Assembly (NCBI RefSeq): GCF_003473485.1
Contig: NC_053049.1
Coordinates: forward strand, 17,817,501 to 17,881,500
Reading direction: 5' to 3'
Length of the DNA: 64,000 nucleotides
Source of the DNA: Medicago truncatula
Lineage: Eukaryota; Streptophyta; Magnoliopsida; Fabales; Fabaceae
Position numbers and translations under genes: made by a program. The notes beneath the pieces were generated by a model. The model was given only the letters and a program-made list of their open reading frames with translations. It made no database searches and had not been told where the DNA came from. The stretch's first letter is position 1. Every line of letters starts with the position of its first letter. Below, piece by piece: positions 1-12,511 of this stretch.

Positions 1-233
1 TTTTTTATTTTTTACAAATGGTCTAAAATTATGTTAATGATTATGATTATAAAACTATAGTTGACCATAACTTTCATAGGTCAACTAACCAAATAAGCAC
101 TGATACCAATCCAGAGAGAAATTTGCCAGTAAAGAAAGTAAAACAGGTCTTCTGATAGAGTTATTCAAGACATGTAATGAAATAAAACAAGGTGAAAAAG
201 ACTCGAAAATAGACTGTAATTTCAAGCATGATC

Positions 234-3200
234 TCAATATTGTTCCGGAGCAGAACCAGGCACAGGCACATCTTCGTTGGTCTCCGTTTCTCCTCCATTG
301 GTTGTAGAAGCTCCTTGTGACTTAGCCATCTCCATCACTTCTCCTGGTGGTGGATGGTCAAATTTGCATGTTGCGCCAAACTTGCATGTTGCAGTTTTTA
401 AATAATATGGGCAGATCTCAACACCCTTCACGACAAAAAGTTTGATGTCAATAGTTTTACACATCACTTAATATTGAATATGAAATCACCAGTATCATGA
501 ATCTCTGATAAAAATTTGAGGCTAGCTAAGTTTATTCTACTAAAAATGAGGTTAATGGCTACAAGAATAATGCACAAGAGCTGTTTTCTTCGACACATTG
601 TTTGAACATTTAACAATCAGCATCTTCCAAGAATGACTTGAAAATTTTCCATCACACACCCAGTACGTAAAAATCCAAGTAACCATGCACTTTTTTGGAA
701 GCATAAAATCATGGGTTAATGGTGCTTTACCCCCTGTAATATAGGTCATTTTCGGTTTTCCCCCCTGTAAAATATTTTTTTTGATTTACCCCCATGTAAA
801 ATATTATTTGTTTGGAATTCCCCCCTAATAGGTCATAAAAAAACGAAAAAATTTCTGCAAAAAAAAATAAAGTCGTTTTTTTATGACCTATTAGGGGGTA
901 TTCCAAAAATATATATTTTATAGGGGGGTAAATCAGAAAAAATATTTTACAGGGGAGAAAACCGGAAATGACCTATATTACAGGGGGGTAAAGCACCTTT
1001 AACCCTAAAATCAATTTATAAATGGAAATGAAATGCAAATAATTCACGATTTTGTAACGTGTATGCATGTGAAAATGAGCAAACATACCTCTCTTCTTGG
1101 TAACCCTGCAGCAGTAAGTTTAACATTTGATTGCAGTTTTGACAGTGATGTTGTGCGGTCGATTGGGTGATGGTACTTGCATCTTTCCCCAAATTTACAT
1201 ATGCCAGATTTCATATAGAACTGCATGGAAAATAATGAAATAGAAATGTAAAAGGAAATCAGATGTTTTATGCAGAGACTGGCTTTGCATGCAGAGTTAA
1301 GCAAATAATTATAAGCTTGTGTGAAGTTTGAACAACAGGGTTATTTTGTAAGAATCAAATATTTTTAAACCAGATCGGTTCTTGAATAGATAAGGGAAGA
1401 AGTACAAGGTTTTGGGGTAAGATCAGTAATGGAATGAGCTCATGGCAGCCTAAAGTATGTTAACAGTCTTCAATAAACAGATAGATTGTCAAGCAAGAAA
1501 CAGATCCCCTAGCCCCCATCATTTTTCACCTAATACTAAATTATCCTAAGCAGAGCAATAAAAGCAACAAAGGCAAGTGAAGTATAATAGATATTGGGCA
1601 ATGAAGTATAATAATATCACTGGAACAAAAGGCAAGTGCTTACATCACATTCAATCTGTCCAGGGCGCTGAGGATAGATAGTCCCTGTTACTCCCACCTG
1701 AGACTGGACAACAAATAGCCAGATGAGATGAATTAGACTTCCAAGTATATTCTGGATGATACCTCTTGGGAATATAAATTATAATAATCTAAGAATGGCA
1801 ACTTTTCTAAGCTGATAACAATTCTCTCTAAGTAGAACCATTGCAAAAGTTGTACACCGAAAAAACAATAACTTTGAGGTCGCTCATAGATTTTATGTTT
1901 AAGCACCTGAAACATTCATTTGTTTTAAACAACTCCCATACCCCACAAGAATGAGCAGCAGGTGTTTGTTTACATTATTTGCAATTTGCATTAGTCTATT
2001 CACCACGAGATTAAGTACAGTATAAACTTCCACATTACCATTGGATTTGACAGACTGGGGTCAAAAGCTTGATAAAAAGATGCAGCTGGATTAATAGCTC
2101 CCATGTTAAGATTAGCAGTTGAGGACGCCAAAACAGAAGGGCCCAATGCAGACACAGGTGGATTAATGGCTGCACCAAAGCACAAACATATGAAATGGTA
2201 GTTTAAGAAACATGAAAAAGTGCTAACATCCAAACACTATACATACCATTCATGTCGGGATGATTGTAGCGGCAACTGGCACCGAACTTGCAACTGATTT
2301 ATATATGAATGGTAAAAAAAAGTGAGGACATTCAATCCATAAAATTAAACAGAAATCAATGTTTCCACTTCAAGAAAAAGAAAATCAATATTTACCTTCC
2401 AGTTTTCATGTAGAATGGACAATCCACTTCCCGCTGTCAGCAAAGATTTGTACCGTGAAAAACCAGGCTTAGACGATGTTTAGGTTGTGTTTTAGCTATT
2501 ATGAAACAGTGAATAAACACCAAAGAACTTAAAGAGAAAATTAATACCGGTCTCACAGGAAGCCCTTTGCTATTATGCGACAGTGGAGATATAAGAGGCA
2601 TAATTGACTGTGTATCTCCTATTGCCCCATCAAACACAGAAGAATTTGTTTGTGTCTGCTCAACAGTGCGGCTCAAATCATCAGATAATTGAATCTGGAT
2701 ATCCTTGGGGTGATGGAATTTGCATGCAGCACCGTATTTACATTTTCCAGTTTTCAAGTAGAACTACATAAATATAAAACAGAAATACGCAATATATAAA
2801 CGATGTCTCAAGTATTCAAGCAAAAGATAAAGAGGAGTTCTAGCAACACACTCTCTAACACGCTCCTCAACATACACTCTTCTATTGGTTGAAATTCAAA
2901 TCGATTCTACTAAATCATGTAGGCGCCACATAAACTCAGTGGAGCCCATATGAATTTCAACCAATAAGCTAGTGTGTTGCTAGCATAACTCAAGATAAAT
3001 ATCTAACCGCGCAAGGGGGCTCCTGTGGCCTCTCAGGTAAGCCAGAAACATCGTCATTTTCAGAGGGAACATTTGGATGATTAAATTTGCACTTTGTACC
3101 AAACTTGCATTTTTGAGTTTTCAGAAAGAACTGCGATGTAATTGACTCAAAATGAATGAGAAAACGATCAAATGTATCTGATGAAAAAAGAAAGGAAAAA

Positions 3201-6200
3201 GAGTAATTGCGAATTCTACTCACCGGACAATCTGGTTCTCCAGGTCTCTCAGGAAGAGTTTCACTTGGAACAATATTTGGAACCTAAAACAGTCATGAAT
3301 AAACCACGTACATCATAACAAATCAGTAAACCAATTATATATTTAAGAGTTCAAATTTCTAGGTGATTATAATTCACCTTTTGCAACCAAAACAGAGGTA
3401 ACATATTTAGCTGATTATATGAATTAACGAGAACAGAGTTATCATAGGATATGATCTAACACAGCCTCTCACAGACATCCTAAATTTCATTGGGCACTGG
3501 ATACTACTAGAACAAAAATTAATAGACAAGTTGACATCATAGTAAAATATCATTCTAATACAGTTACATGTGTACTACATTCACCATTGCATTGACTGAT
3601 ATATGTAAGTTTCTCAACTTCAAATTAGTGAAATAGTTGTAAATAATCATGTGACACCATAAAAAACAGCTTCATTAGTAAAAGCAAGGAAATAAAAACA
3701 AAGTGGCATTATGACAGAATTCCATCACAGCTCCTAAATTATAAGCTCTTACTAGTCATTACAATTGACAGGAAGCCAAAAATCTGAATATGTTAAACTA
3801 AATTTAGAAATACATTGATCTTTCATAGCCGCTAATATTACTGGATTATCAACACAGTTCCTGATTGGTACAGGTTTCTCAATATCACTCACCCTTTGTG
3901 ACAGAAAAAGGAAACAAAATATAGAAAAGGAAAGAAGAGAACGCAAGAAAATGCATCACTTTGAAGATCTGTAACTGTAACCAACTTTCCCATAAATTGA
4001 TGTGAGTAAAACAGATGTTCTAAGAATAGAAAAATTGGTTAAGTTCTACAGATGCAACTGTTGTGATAACCAAACTGCTTTACACATTGCATCAACTACG
4101 TTTATAATGAGAGGACCAAACATTAAGTGGACTACCATTATGTAGATCTGGTGAAGAATTGATCTCTACTAGCTTTTTTTAGTTCAGATGACTTAGAAAC
4201 ATGAATCTCCCCTCATTCCCTCATTATTAATCAGTTTCTTAGCAGTTACCAAGCTAGTTAAAACTTAAATCTGTAGCAAGCTTGACACATACGATTTATA
4301 TGCTCCATCGTGGGACAAAATGTTGAGATGCTAGAATTAGTTACTAGTCTTTCATATTGTTAGTTTGTTTATTGTTGTACTACGAGTACTATTATACTTT
4401 ACATCTATGTTGTACTTTTTATTCTATTATAATTCATTAAAAGCTTTACAGTGTTGATAACTGACATACATAGAAATCAAAGGTTTTACTACAAATATAA
4501 TACATATAAACGGTAAGAAATAGTATATAATACACCACTCATTATATATTCATTATATACAATAAAAATATAATTTTCATAGGCATAAATAGTAACAATA
4601 GTCACCTCTTTCCAATCTGGGATTCCACCCGCAGGAACCCAAATAGGATGATCGAACTTGCAGCTCTCTCCAAATTTACAGGTTCTTGTTAGCATATAGT
4701 GGGCACAATCCTTCTCTCCTGGCCTCTGTGGATAAATAGGCAAAGTACTTCCGGTTTCATATCTAGGGCGCTTGGCCAGTGAGTTTGACGTATACCAAGC
4801 TTCGTTTTGCCCAATTGTACTCAAAATGGATGGATGGTAGAGCGCTATAGTACATAATAGAAGTGTATATACATGGAAACCAAAGCAAATGTATAAATAA
4901 TGTTACTTTATAAGTTTGACTTTGAAAATAATTTTGACAAAGAGCATAAGCTTAGTAACTATAAATAATATATTTCATCTAAAAATTAAGATAACTGAAG
5001 TTCATTAAGATTATATAAAATCTTTAAGTATATGTTTGTTAAAATTATATCAAAATAACATACATAAATCTGGCATATAAACAATATAATCCAGAAAATA
5101 TTTAAAATAGCAACACTGTGCCCTATGCTTGAAGTTTGGTTAGTAAGTAGTGAAACACTTAAATAAGAAACCAACTCTAGAGGTTTTTTTTTTTAACATT
5201 GCTATTAATTGTCATTGTTTACAACTTCACATCACATATAACATCACACATTAAATTTTTGAGTCTATATCTTTTACTCTTTGCTAATGTTCTACACAGG
5301 CCACAAATTCGTATCATGCACAATGTTGGGTCATGAGGAGAGCTCGGGGGAACCGTCCACATCGAAGCTAGAGCAACCGCACAAATGAGAGACACACCAC
5401 ACTCTTACCCAAAACCTTAAGGCATGGGTTTATGGGTCTTCTTACTTAATGTTCAACCTTTACTATTTTATCCGATGTGTGACATATAACTCACTTCTAC
5501 ACAACAGCACTCCCCCTCAAGTGTGAGTCCATCACTTTATCGTGCCCCCCCTTCAAGCGGAAGCTCTTTATTTGTTTGTATCGCCGCTGCTGGTTTCTCC
5601 GCAAACGAACCGGCTGCCTCGGTCGTACCCTTTGTCGAACCAGGCTCTGATACCACTGTTGGGTCATGAGGGGAGCTCGGGGGAACCGTTCACATTGAGG
5701 CTAGAGCAACCGCACAAGCGAGAGAAACACCACACTCTTACCCAAAACCTTAAAGCAATGAGTTTATGGATCCTCTTACTTATAAGGTGTTCAACCTTTA
5801 CTATTTTATTGGATGTGGTACATATAACTTGCAGAACAACACTCCCCCTTTATTTGTTTGTATCGCCGCTGCTGGTTTGTTGGTTTCTCCGAAAACGGAT
5901 CGGCTGCCTCGGTCGTACCCTTTGTCGAACCAGGCTCTGATACCACTATTGGGTCATGAGGGGAGCTCGGGGGAACCGTCCACATCGAGACTAAAGCAAC
6001 CGCACAAGCGAGAGAGACACCACACTCTTGGGTCTTCTTACTTATAAGGTGTTCAACCTTTACTATTTTATCCGATGTGAGACATATAACTCACACTTTC
6101 ACAACAACACTCCCCCTCAAGTGTGAGTCCATCACTTTATCGTGCTCCCCCTTCAAGGGGAAGCTCTTTATCCTTTACTATTTTATCCGATGTGGGACAT

Positions 6201-8647
6201 ATAACTCACACTTTCACAACAACACTCCCCCTCAAGTGTGAGTCCATCACTTTATCGTGCTTCCCCTTCAAGGGGAAGCTCTTTATTTGTTTGAATCGCC
6301 GCTGCTGGTTTCTCCGCAAACGGACCGGCTGCCTCGGTCGTACACACTCTTACCCAAAACCTGGCAATGGGTTTATGAGTCCTCTTACTTATAAGTGTTC
6401 AACCTTTACTATTTTATCCGAAATGGAACATATAAATCACACTTGTACAAGCGAGAGAGACACCTCACTCTTGGGTCCTCTTACTTATAAGGTGTTCAAC
6501 CTTTACTATTTTATCCGATGTGTGACATATAACTCACACTTTCACAACAACACTCTCCTCAAGTGTGAGTCCATCACTTTATCGTGCTCCCCCTTGAAGG
6601 GGGAAGCTCTTTATTTGTTTGTATCGCCGCTGCTGGTTTCTCCGCAAACGGACTGGCTGCCTCGGTCGTACACCCTCTTACCCAAAACCTGGCAATGAGT
6701 TTATGAGTCCTCTTATTTATAAGGTGTTCAACCTTTACTATTTTATCCGAAGTGGGACATATAAATCACACTGTACACAACAACACTCCATCTCAAGTGT
6801 GAGTCCATCACTTTATCGTGCTCCCCCATCAAGGGGAAGCTCTTCATTTGTTTGTATCGCCCTGCTGGTTTCTCCGCAAACGAACCGGCTTCCTTGGTCG
6901 TACCCTTTGTCGAACCAGGCTCACCTTAAGACAATGGGTTAATGGATCCTCTTATTTATAAGGTGTTCAACCTTTACTAGAGCTCAAGGCTGTCAAATAG
7001 CAGCCATAGTGGCGCAACATATAGTGATATAGAGTAGCAAAATTTGAACAAAATAGTTTCTGTTCCGTAATATGCTATTAAGTAAAAGTATTATCAAATA
7101 GTGGTTATAGCACTGTAGTTTGTAATCACGGAATTCAAACAAATTGTTATTTGCTGCGATTATGATTGACGACACTGCTAGAACTACATAAACCCCACCT
7201 AAGCCAACGCCACTAGAATCATAATCACAGAAAATTGAATTTGAAAACATTCAAGTAGATATAAAAGTGAAAAAGTAAAGTAAACTAAATATGCAATAAC
7301 CAATGCACGCATGAGAATGTTGCGACTTACACCATGTTGGGCCAGTAGCAGATCTTCTCTAGGACATGTGGGAGACATGGTTCCCCTAATTTTTAATTTT
7401 TTGGCATCAAATAAGTATATTTTTATTTCAAAATATATACCGGCTCTTAAGAGTCCCGTAGCTATTAGTGTATTGTTAAGGAACCAGTGTATCTCGTATT
7501 CAACTCTAGTGTGCTACATTTTTACCATTCTCTCCTATTTTTGCGAAATAAATAACACCCTTAACTAAATATCTGAATAACACCCATAACTAAATATCTG
7601 AATTTGCACCTCTAACCTTGCAATAAAAACTAATCTATTAATAAACTAAGTTGTTTGGGCTCCAATGGCAAGGAGCTCATTCCAAAGATATATCCGGGAA
7701 ATACCAGGTTCGATTCTCAGGGAGAACAACGCTTGACCAGTGCGCATGCCTCTACGCATGAGCCGGATTAGTCGTCCAACTTTGGTGGGTCGAAAACCGG
7801 TGCAAAAGTCAAAAAAAAAAAAAAAACTAACCTATTAATTGTTGATAACAAAACAAATGATGCTTAATGTAGCCCCCTTAAAAAATCTAACTAAGCTCCA
7901 CCATTCTTCATCACCGATACTTCAAATCGAAGGTGTATCTAGCGTTTGATCCAGACATATATGATTGCATTCAATCACATTCATTTTCTTAAATTATTAC
8001 CGGTGTCTAAGGTGCCCGGTTCAAATCCCGTTGGGACAGTAGTAAAATAGCGCTATTAGTGCCACTTTAATAAAAAAATTCCCTTCCCCAATCATTTAAG
8101 CATAAGCATTCAATATTAGGAAGAAAAAAATAATAATGAAGAAACCAATCATTTAATTCAACAATTATAAACAAATAATTAATTACTGCAATTTAAAACA
8201 AATCCAACTCTAAAACCGTTCCAACAATCAATCATCAAATTAAAAATAATCCACATCACTCATAATAATCAATTAATATCCATTAATCACTAACTAACTA
8301 ACACAAAAACAAAAAAATCGAAGAAGTAAAAGAAAAGAAAACTAACCATCAGAAGAGCGTTTAAGATCAAGTGAAGCGGCAGAGGCGACATTTGTTGCAG
8401 CAGCGGCGACGGCGGCAGCGGCGGAGGGGAAAGCATTCGCCCAAGGATTAGTAGTGGAGATTCTAGAAGCAACTCCAGGAGGAGCAATGTCGAAATCGGA
8501 GGAGTAGCGGATGGAGGAAGCAGCGGCGGCGGCTTCGGCGGTGCGGCGATAGTGAGCGAGGAACATTGTATTCGGGTCGGGTGATGCTGTTGATGGAGCT
8601 GCTCCGGTTGGGATGTTGTAAGAGGATGTGTAGATTCGGTTATCCAT
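234..8647 (-). CDS. HUA1: HUA1-like CCCH zinc-finger RNA-binding protein (six fingers, 11 exons)
   Basis: Exons, minus strand: 8347-8647, 4606-4844, 3224-3283, 3008-3130, 2548-2763, 2396-2433, 2247-2293, 2039-2169, 1644-1703, 1089-1220, 234-425. All introns are GT-AG and the joined frame is 512 aa, close to Arabidopsis HUA1 (a little over 500 aa). Six Cx8Cx5Cx3H fingers lie at about residues 147-166, 199-218, 240-259, 318-337, 404-423 and 454-473, mostly preceded by an ERPGE/QRPGQ-type linker. The N-terminus is Ala/Ser-rich. Several fingers are split by an intron just after their first cysteine (CP|FF, CA|FY, CD|FY), which suggests ancient exon duplication. HUA1 is a nuclear protein that binds AGAMOUS pre-mRNA and promotes its correct processing in flower development; that role here is by family. 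Intron 1 (4845-8346) is swollen by repeats. A short-linker CCCH relative is the only alternative; six fingers and the C-terminal finger position favour HUA1. Confidence 0.92.
713..1005. mobile_element. Fold-back MITE in HUA1 intron 10
   Basis: The 293-bp element has arms of about 130 bp that are near-perfect inverted complements, beginning GGGTTAATGGTGCTTTAC and ending in the complement. Runs of C in the left arm pair with runs of G in the right arm. The flanks read TAAAATCAT (704-712) and TAAAATCAA (1006-1014), an imperfect 9-bp target duplication, as in Mutator-type elements. It has no coding capacity and sits wholly within an intron. Confidence 0.8.
2838..2985. mobile_element. Short inverted-repeat element in HUA1 intron 4
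   Basis: About 148 bp with complementary ends: CTAGCAACACACT near the left and AGTGTGTTGCTAG near the right, plus an inner pair, ATTGGTTGAAATTC against GAATTTCAACCAAT. It is non-coding and intronic. A diverged relative with GTGTGTTGCTAACA and GTGTTGTTAGCA ends lies near 52607-52702. The class is inferred from structure only. Confidence 0.65.
5324..6978 (-). mobile_element. Tandem array of a TRIM-like miniature LTR retroelement
   Basis: LTR-like units of about 184 bp, running TGTTGGG to CACAACA, occur at 5324-5506, 5657-5841 and 5947-6106 (internally deleted). Further broken pieces extend to about 6978. Between units lies a short non-coding internal domain (5507-5656, then shortened copies). 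Read on the minus strand, that domain starts beside the LTR with TGGTATCAGAGCC, matching the 3' end of initiator methionine tRNA (primer-binding site). It ends with GAGGGGGAGTG (polypurine tract) just before the next LTR. This is the layout of a terminal-repeat retrotransposon in miniature. The frames across it are only readable repeats and I see no protein family in them. Confidence 0.8.
7643..7821 (+). mobile_element. tRNA-derived SINE with poly(A) tail
   Basis: A box-like GGCAAGGAGCTCA near 7668 and box B-like GGTTCGATTCTC near 7708 mark an RNA polymerase III promoter. A poly(A) tail of about 14 nt ends the unit. Near-identical 18-bp flanks, AAAAACTAATCTATTAAT (7625-7642) and AAAAACTAACCTATTAAT (7822-7839), are a target-site duplication of LINE-driven retroposition. 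Confidence 0.85.
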
Positions 8648-9245
8648 TTGTTATTAAATTGAAGAGAAATGAGAAAAGGATGGTAGTGGTGTCAATCTCA
8701 TGTTGAATTGGTTCATTTCAAAATCATACAAGATGAATGATTGCAGAACATATAACTATCTATTTTACATCAGGATTTTCTCATTGATTAAAATTTACAT
8801 GAATCTCACTAAATTTATATAAAATTCACACGATTTGAAGGAACTCATGTTAATTTAATCAATCAAAAACAAAGTTTTAAAAAATATGTGTTAGATAGGA
8901 TGTTGGAAGTATTACTCTTACATTGAAATTGTTACATGTACACCCAATTGATTAACTAATGAAATTCCTTTTGCATTTTTATTAAAAATATTATCTCAAA
9001 AGAGGAATTAAATTAGTCTCTATCTTATAAAAAATTATTACATATTGGAAATCAAGACCCCCACTGATAAAAGATATTCCACATATAGTGAGTTAATGAG
9101 TAGACATGTCATTGATTATTGCCACATCCACAACTTGGCTGTTACTTGCTTATTCTAATTCTAAAGTATACCAATCTATACTCCCAAAGATACATTCTCT
9201 TATCTTTATCTTTTGCTCCACTAGTTGATAAATTTCCTCATGTAA
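8648..9245. promoter_or_regulatory. HUA1 upstream region
   Basis: About 600 bp between the HUA1 start codon and the Helitron end. It should hold the 5' leader and core promoter, reading leftward. It is AT-rich, with no ORF of note and no motif I can call confidently. Confidence 0.4.
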
Positions 9246-12200
9246 CTAGTTACAAACCCGTGCTTCGCACGGGTTGAATAACGTATTTTTTAAAAATTTA
9301 GTTTCGAAGGAGAAATCTTATAAATTACGGAAAATTGTTGTCATTTATCAATGTGAAAATCAAAACTGCGTAAACCAAAATTTTACAACACATAGCCTAA
9401 AACACTACATAAAAAATAATATAACAACTATTGTAATCTCTTATTCCTTAAAGTTAACCCGAACGCAAAATTTTGCCCTAGATTTAACCTAACTTCTTTG
9501 CTTAATTTTACAGTATTAACCCTATTTAATTTAATCAAAATGTTAACATTAATTGTTAGGGAAATCAAAATAAACAAATCGCTCCTAATTTATCTCCTTA
9601 ATTTTACTAAAAAAATTATATTAACCCTAGATTTAATTTATGCAAAATGTTATCTCTTATTTTTAAATGTTAACCCGTGACGCAATATTTAACCCTAGAT
9701 TTAACCTAATTTTTTCATGTGACTTTACTATATTAACCCTAGATTTAATTTATGCAAAATGTCATCTCTTATTTCTAAATGTTAATCTTTGATGCAATAT
9801 TAACCCTGGATTTAACATATTTTTTCGCGTGACTTTACTATATTAACCCTAAATTTAATTTATGCAAAATGTCATCTATAATTTTAACCTAATTTTTTCC
9901 TCCACACTTTTGAATTTAATGTTTATCTAAAGTAAAATAAAATGATGTTCCCAATTATATGTTGTTTTTTTGGAAAGGAATAACCGTTAACCCGTCTTGC
10001 TATACTTAACCTAATCTCTTACTTAATGTTAATCCGTCTTGCTATACTTAACCTATTTTATTTCTTAAAGTTAACCCGAACTCAAAAATTTGTCCTAGAT
10101 TTAACCTAACTTCTTTGCTTAATTTTACTGTATTAACCCTATTTAATTAATCATGTTTAATTTAAATAAAATGTTAACGTTAATTGTTAGGGAAATCAAA
10201 ATAAACAAATCGCTCCTAATTTTTCTCTTAAAATTTACTAAACAAATTATATTAACCTTAGATTTAATTTATGCAAAATGACATCTCTTATTTCTAAATG
10301 TTAACCCGTGATGCAATATTAACCCTAGATTTAACCTAATTTTTTCGTTTGACTTTACTACATTAACCCTAGATTTAATTTATGCAAAATGTCATCTCTT
10401 ATTTCTAAATGTTAACCCGTGACGCAATATTAACCCTAGATTTAACGTATTTTTTCGCGTGACTTTACTATATTAACCCTAGATTTAATTTATGCAAAAT
10501 GTCAGCTCTAATTTTAACCTAATTTTTCCCTCTAGACTTTTACATTTAATGTTTATCTAAGGTAAAATAATAACCTTAGATAATCACGGCATAAAAAAAA
10601 TTCTTCGAAAGAAAAGATGTTAAAACAACGGAACATTGTGATTCATCCTAAAATATGTATGAGCTGATTTAGAGATCATATAATCAGTTTATGAGATTAG
10701 GAATTGACATAATTTTTAGGATGAAAACAATTGGAACTAATGAGAGTGATTGTTTTGCGCTTTCCTTTTAGAATTGTTCTTGACACCTCGTTTGGGAAAT
10801 GCTAAACAGGAAAATAACAACAATATTAGTCTAATGCATATTAACATGGATAAGACGTATGCGAATATAGTTACATATAATTTATAAAATAAAGGTAGCA
10901 TAACTGATTTTAAGCTAAAGAAAATGTATCATGACTTCTAATTTATCTTCCTAAAAAGGCTAGATAAATGCATTCATGTGCATTATATGAACCCCGTTGA
11001 CCAATTAACATTGTTGAAACAGATGGAAATTAAGCATCGCTCCCGCATGTGCATCTATAGCTAGCACCATTTTACAATGATGTCTTCGAACATTTGGTGA
11101 AACTCTCGTAATATTATCCAAATTGGTTAAGATTGAATTTAGTTGCTTTCCAAATGGTGATGCAATATGTATCCTAACACAAATATGCACATGAAATAAA
11201 AAATAATACAATATGTATTTTTAATTTGTGTGTAAAAAATTCAAAGCATGTTCGTACATAAAAAAAAAAAAGCAGACCTTGACTAAGTTTATAAATTCAA
11301 CAATTGGCCTAACTTGAGACAGATTGAAAAAATCGTTGTACGAAGTACATTGAGAAGAAGCCGAACTCTGACTTAAGTTCTGACTGATGCTTTGACTCTA
11401 AGCTTGAGAAGTGTTAAGGTCACGACAACAATTCAAGAAACATGGTAAAAAAAAATCAAATTAGATTGTGAAATAATAATTTACTCTAACATTGTATTGT
11501 GAAATCATAATGCAAACTTACTAAGTCTTAAACTTCTCAACAACCGGATAATGTAGGTTGATGAGCAGCCTCGAACCTGACCAATTGTTACATATATTTA
11601 GGTTGCCATTGACTACACAATGGAAGCAAAGAACTCGAGGTAAATAGATGGTAAATGATAAAGCTACGAAATATTTTTCTCATACTGTTACATCAACTAT
11701 ATTCTAACGCATAAGAAAATACATCTTTCAGGTCATTATCAAACTTATACAAAATCCTATCATCTTATGCTGAAAAATAAGAAAATAATACCTTTTATCT
11801 TTCAACACAATATTCGTACACAATTTCTTTCTAGTCCCAATTGGAATTATCTTGACAATCTCATGAAGAAGCCCGATGATTTCTTAAAAAATTACTATTA
11901 TAAATGTTGGAATTTATACTATATAATATTATATTTGTTGGTGTCATGGAAACATATATGTTTAGTTTTTTTGAATAAGAAAAAGATATTGAAATATAAT
12001 ATTAAAAAATAAAGAAAAGGTTCAAAGCGTGAGTTGAAAAGAGGTGTTTGTGAAATAAATTGTGGAGAAGTAGTTTTTTAAAGTAACATTCAACAACTTC
12101 TGGTCAAAGCTCATTCCATTCAATTTTATGCGTTCAAAAAATGTTCTTTTTTTAGTAAGTACTTAATTGATATTGTGTTTGCCCTAACTTCTCCTTAAAA

Positions 12201-12511
12201 ATGTAGAGAAGTTTGAAAAAAGTCGGGTCAAACGATACCTTAATCTCCCACAACGGCAATGTAGAAGCAACTGAATTTGGGAGAAAAAAAATTGAAAAAT
12301 AGTTAAAAATATAAAAATTGGAAAATAATTAAACGTTATTAAAAATATAAAAATTAGAAAATAATTAAAAAAATTGGTTAGGGGCAAAAATGGAAATTCA
12401 TAGGCAACCTTAAAAAAAAACTCAACCAATAATTAATTTACCAAATTGCCCCTAATAGAGGCAAAATGATAAATTCAAAGGACATTTCTTTTAATATAAG
12501 TATATAGAAGA
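9246..12511 (-). mobile_element. Non-autonomous Helitron
   Basis: On the minus strand the element begins TCTTCTATATACTTATATT at 12511, preceded by A. It ends in CTAG at 9249-9246, followed by T. The A|T target and TC...CTAG ends are Helitron hallmarks. Just before the CTAG lies a GC-rich hairpin, AACCCGTGC-GAA-GCACGGGTT (about 9254-9276). Length is 3266 bp. I see no Rep/helicase coding. The 3' third is built of nested tandem repeats. The 11005-11211 minus-strand frame is unrecognised and could be a captured scrap. Confidence 0.72.
9440..10540. repeat. Nested tandem repeats: ~111-bp minisatellite within a ~631-bp duplication
   Basis: The phrase TTATGCAAAATG recurs with the T of TGCAAAATG at about 9641, 9753, 9863, 10272, 10383 and 10493: spacing 110-112 bp in two blocks of three. 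The wider block, including GGGAAATCAAAATAAACAAA, recurs about 631 bp apart (near 9561 and 10192). Every unit carries TTAACCCTAGATTTAA, which superficially resembles plant telomere repeat. Confidence 0.85.

Larger units (their letters stand above)
4845..8346 (-). other. HUA1 intron 1, enlarged by repeats
   Basis: This 3.5-kb intron joins exon 1 (donor GGTTAGT) to exon 2 (acceptor TATAG). It holds the TRIM-like array (5324-6978), a SINE with long target duplications (7643-7821), a 25-bp direct duplication at 7544-7593, and AT-rich filler. Putting this load in the first intron leaves the finger exons undisturbed. Confidence 0.85.

Noticed and set aside
3752..3946. Minus-strand frame with a hydrophobic start and three later cysteines, like a small secreted cysteine-rich peptide
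   Set aside because: The frame opens at TTG, the only nearby ATG is in another frame that stops early, the cysteine spacing fits no defensin-like or nodule-peptide pattern, and it lies within a HUA1 intron.
5542..6942. Several overlapping plus-strand frames of up to 191 codons
   Set aside because: They are translations of the TRIM-like repeat units (repeating the same peptide phrases) and not genes.
8290..8487. Leu/Pro-rich minus-strand frame overlapping HUA1 exon 1
   Set aside because: It is a shifted frame of the Ala-rich exon and has no independent support.
9440..10540. Interstitial telomere repeat, suggested by repeated AACCCTA
   Set aside because: The words are 100 bp or so apart within a longer minisatellite unit; there is no run of the 7-bp telomere motif.
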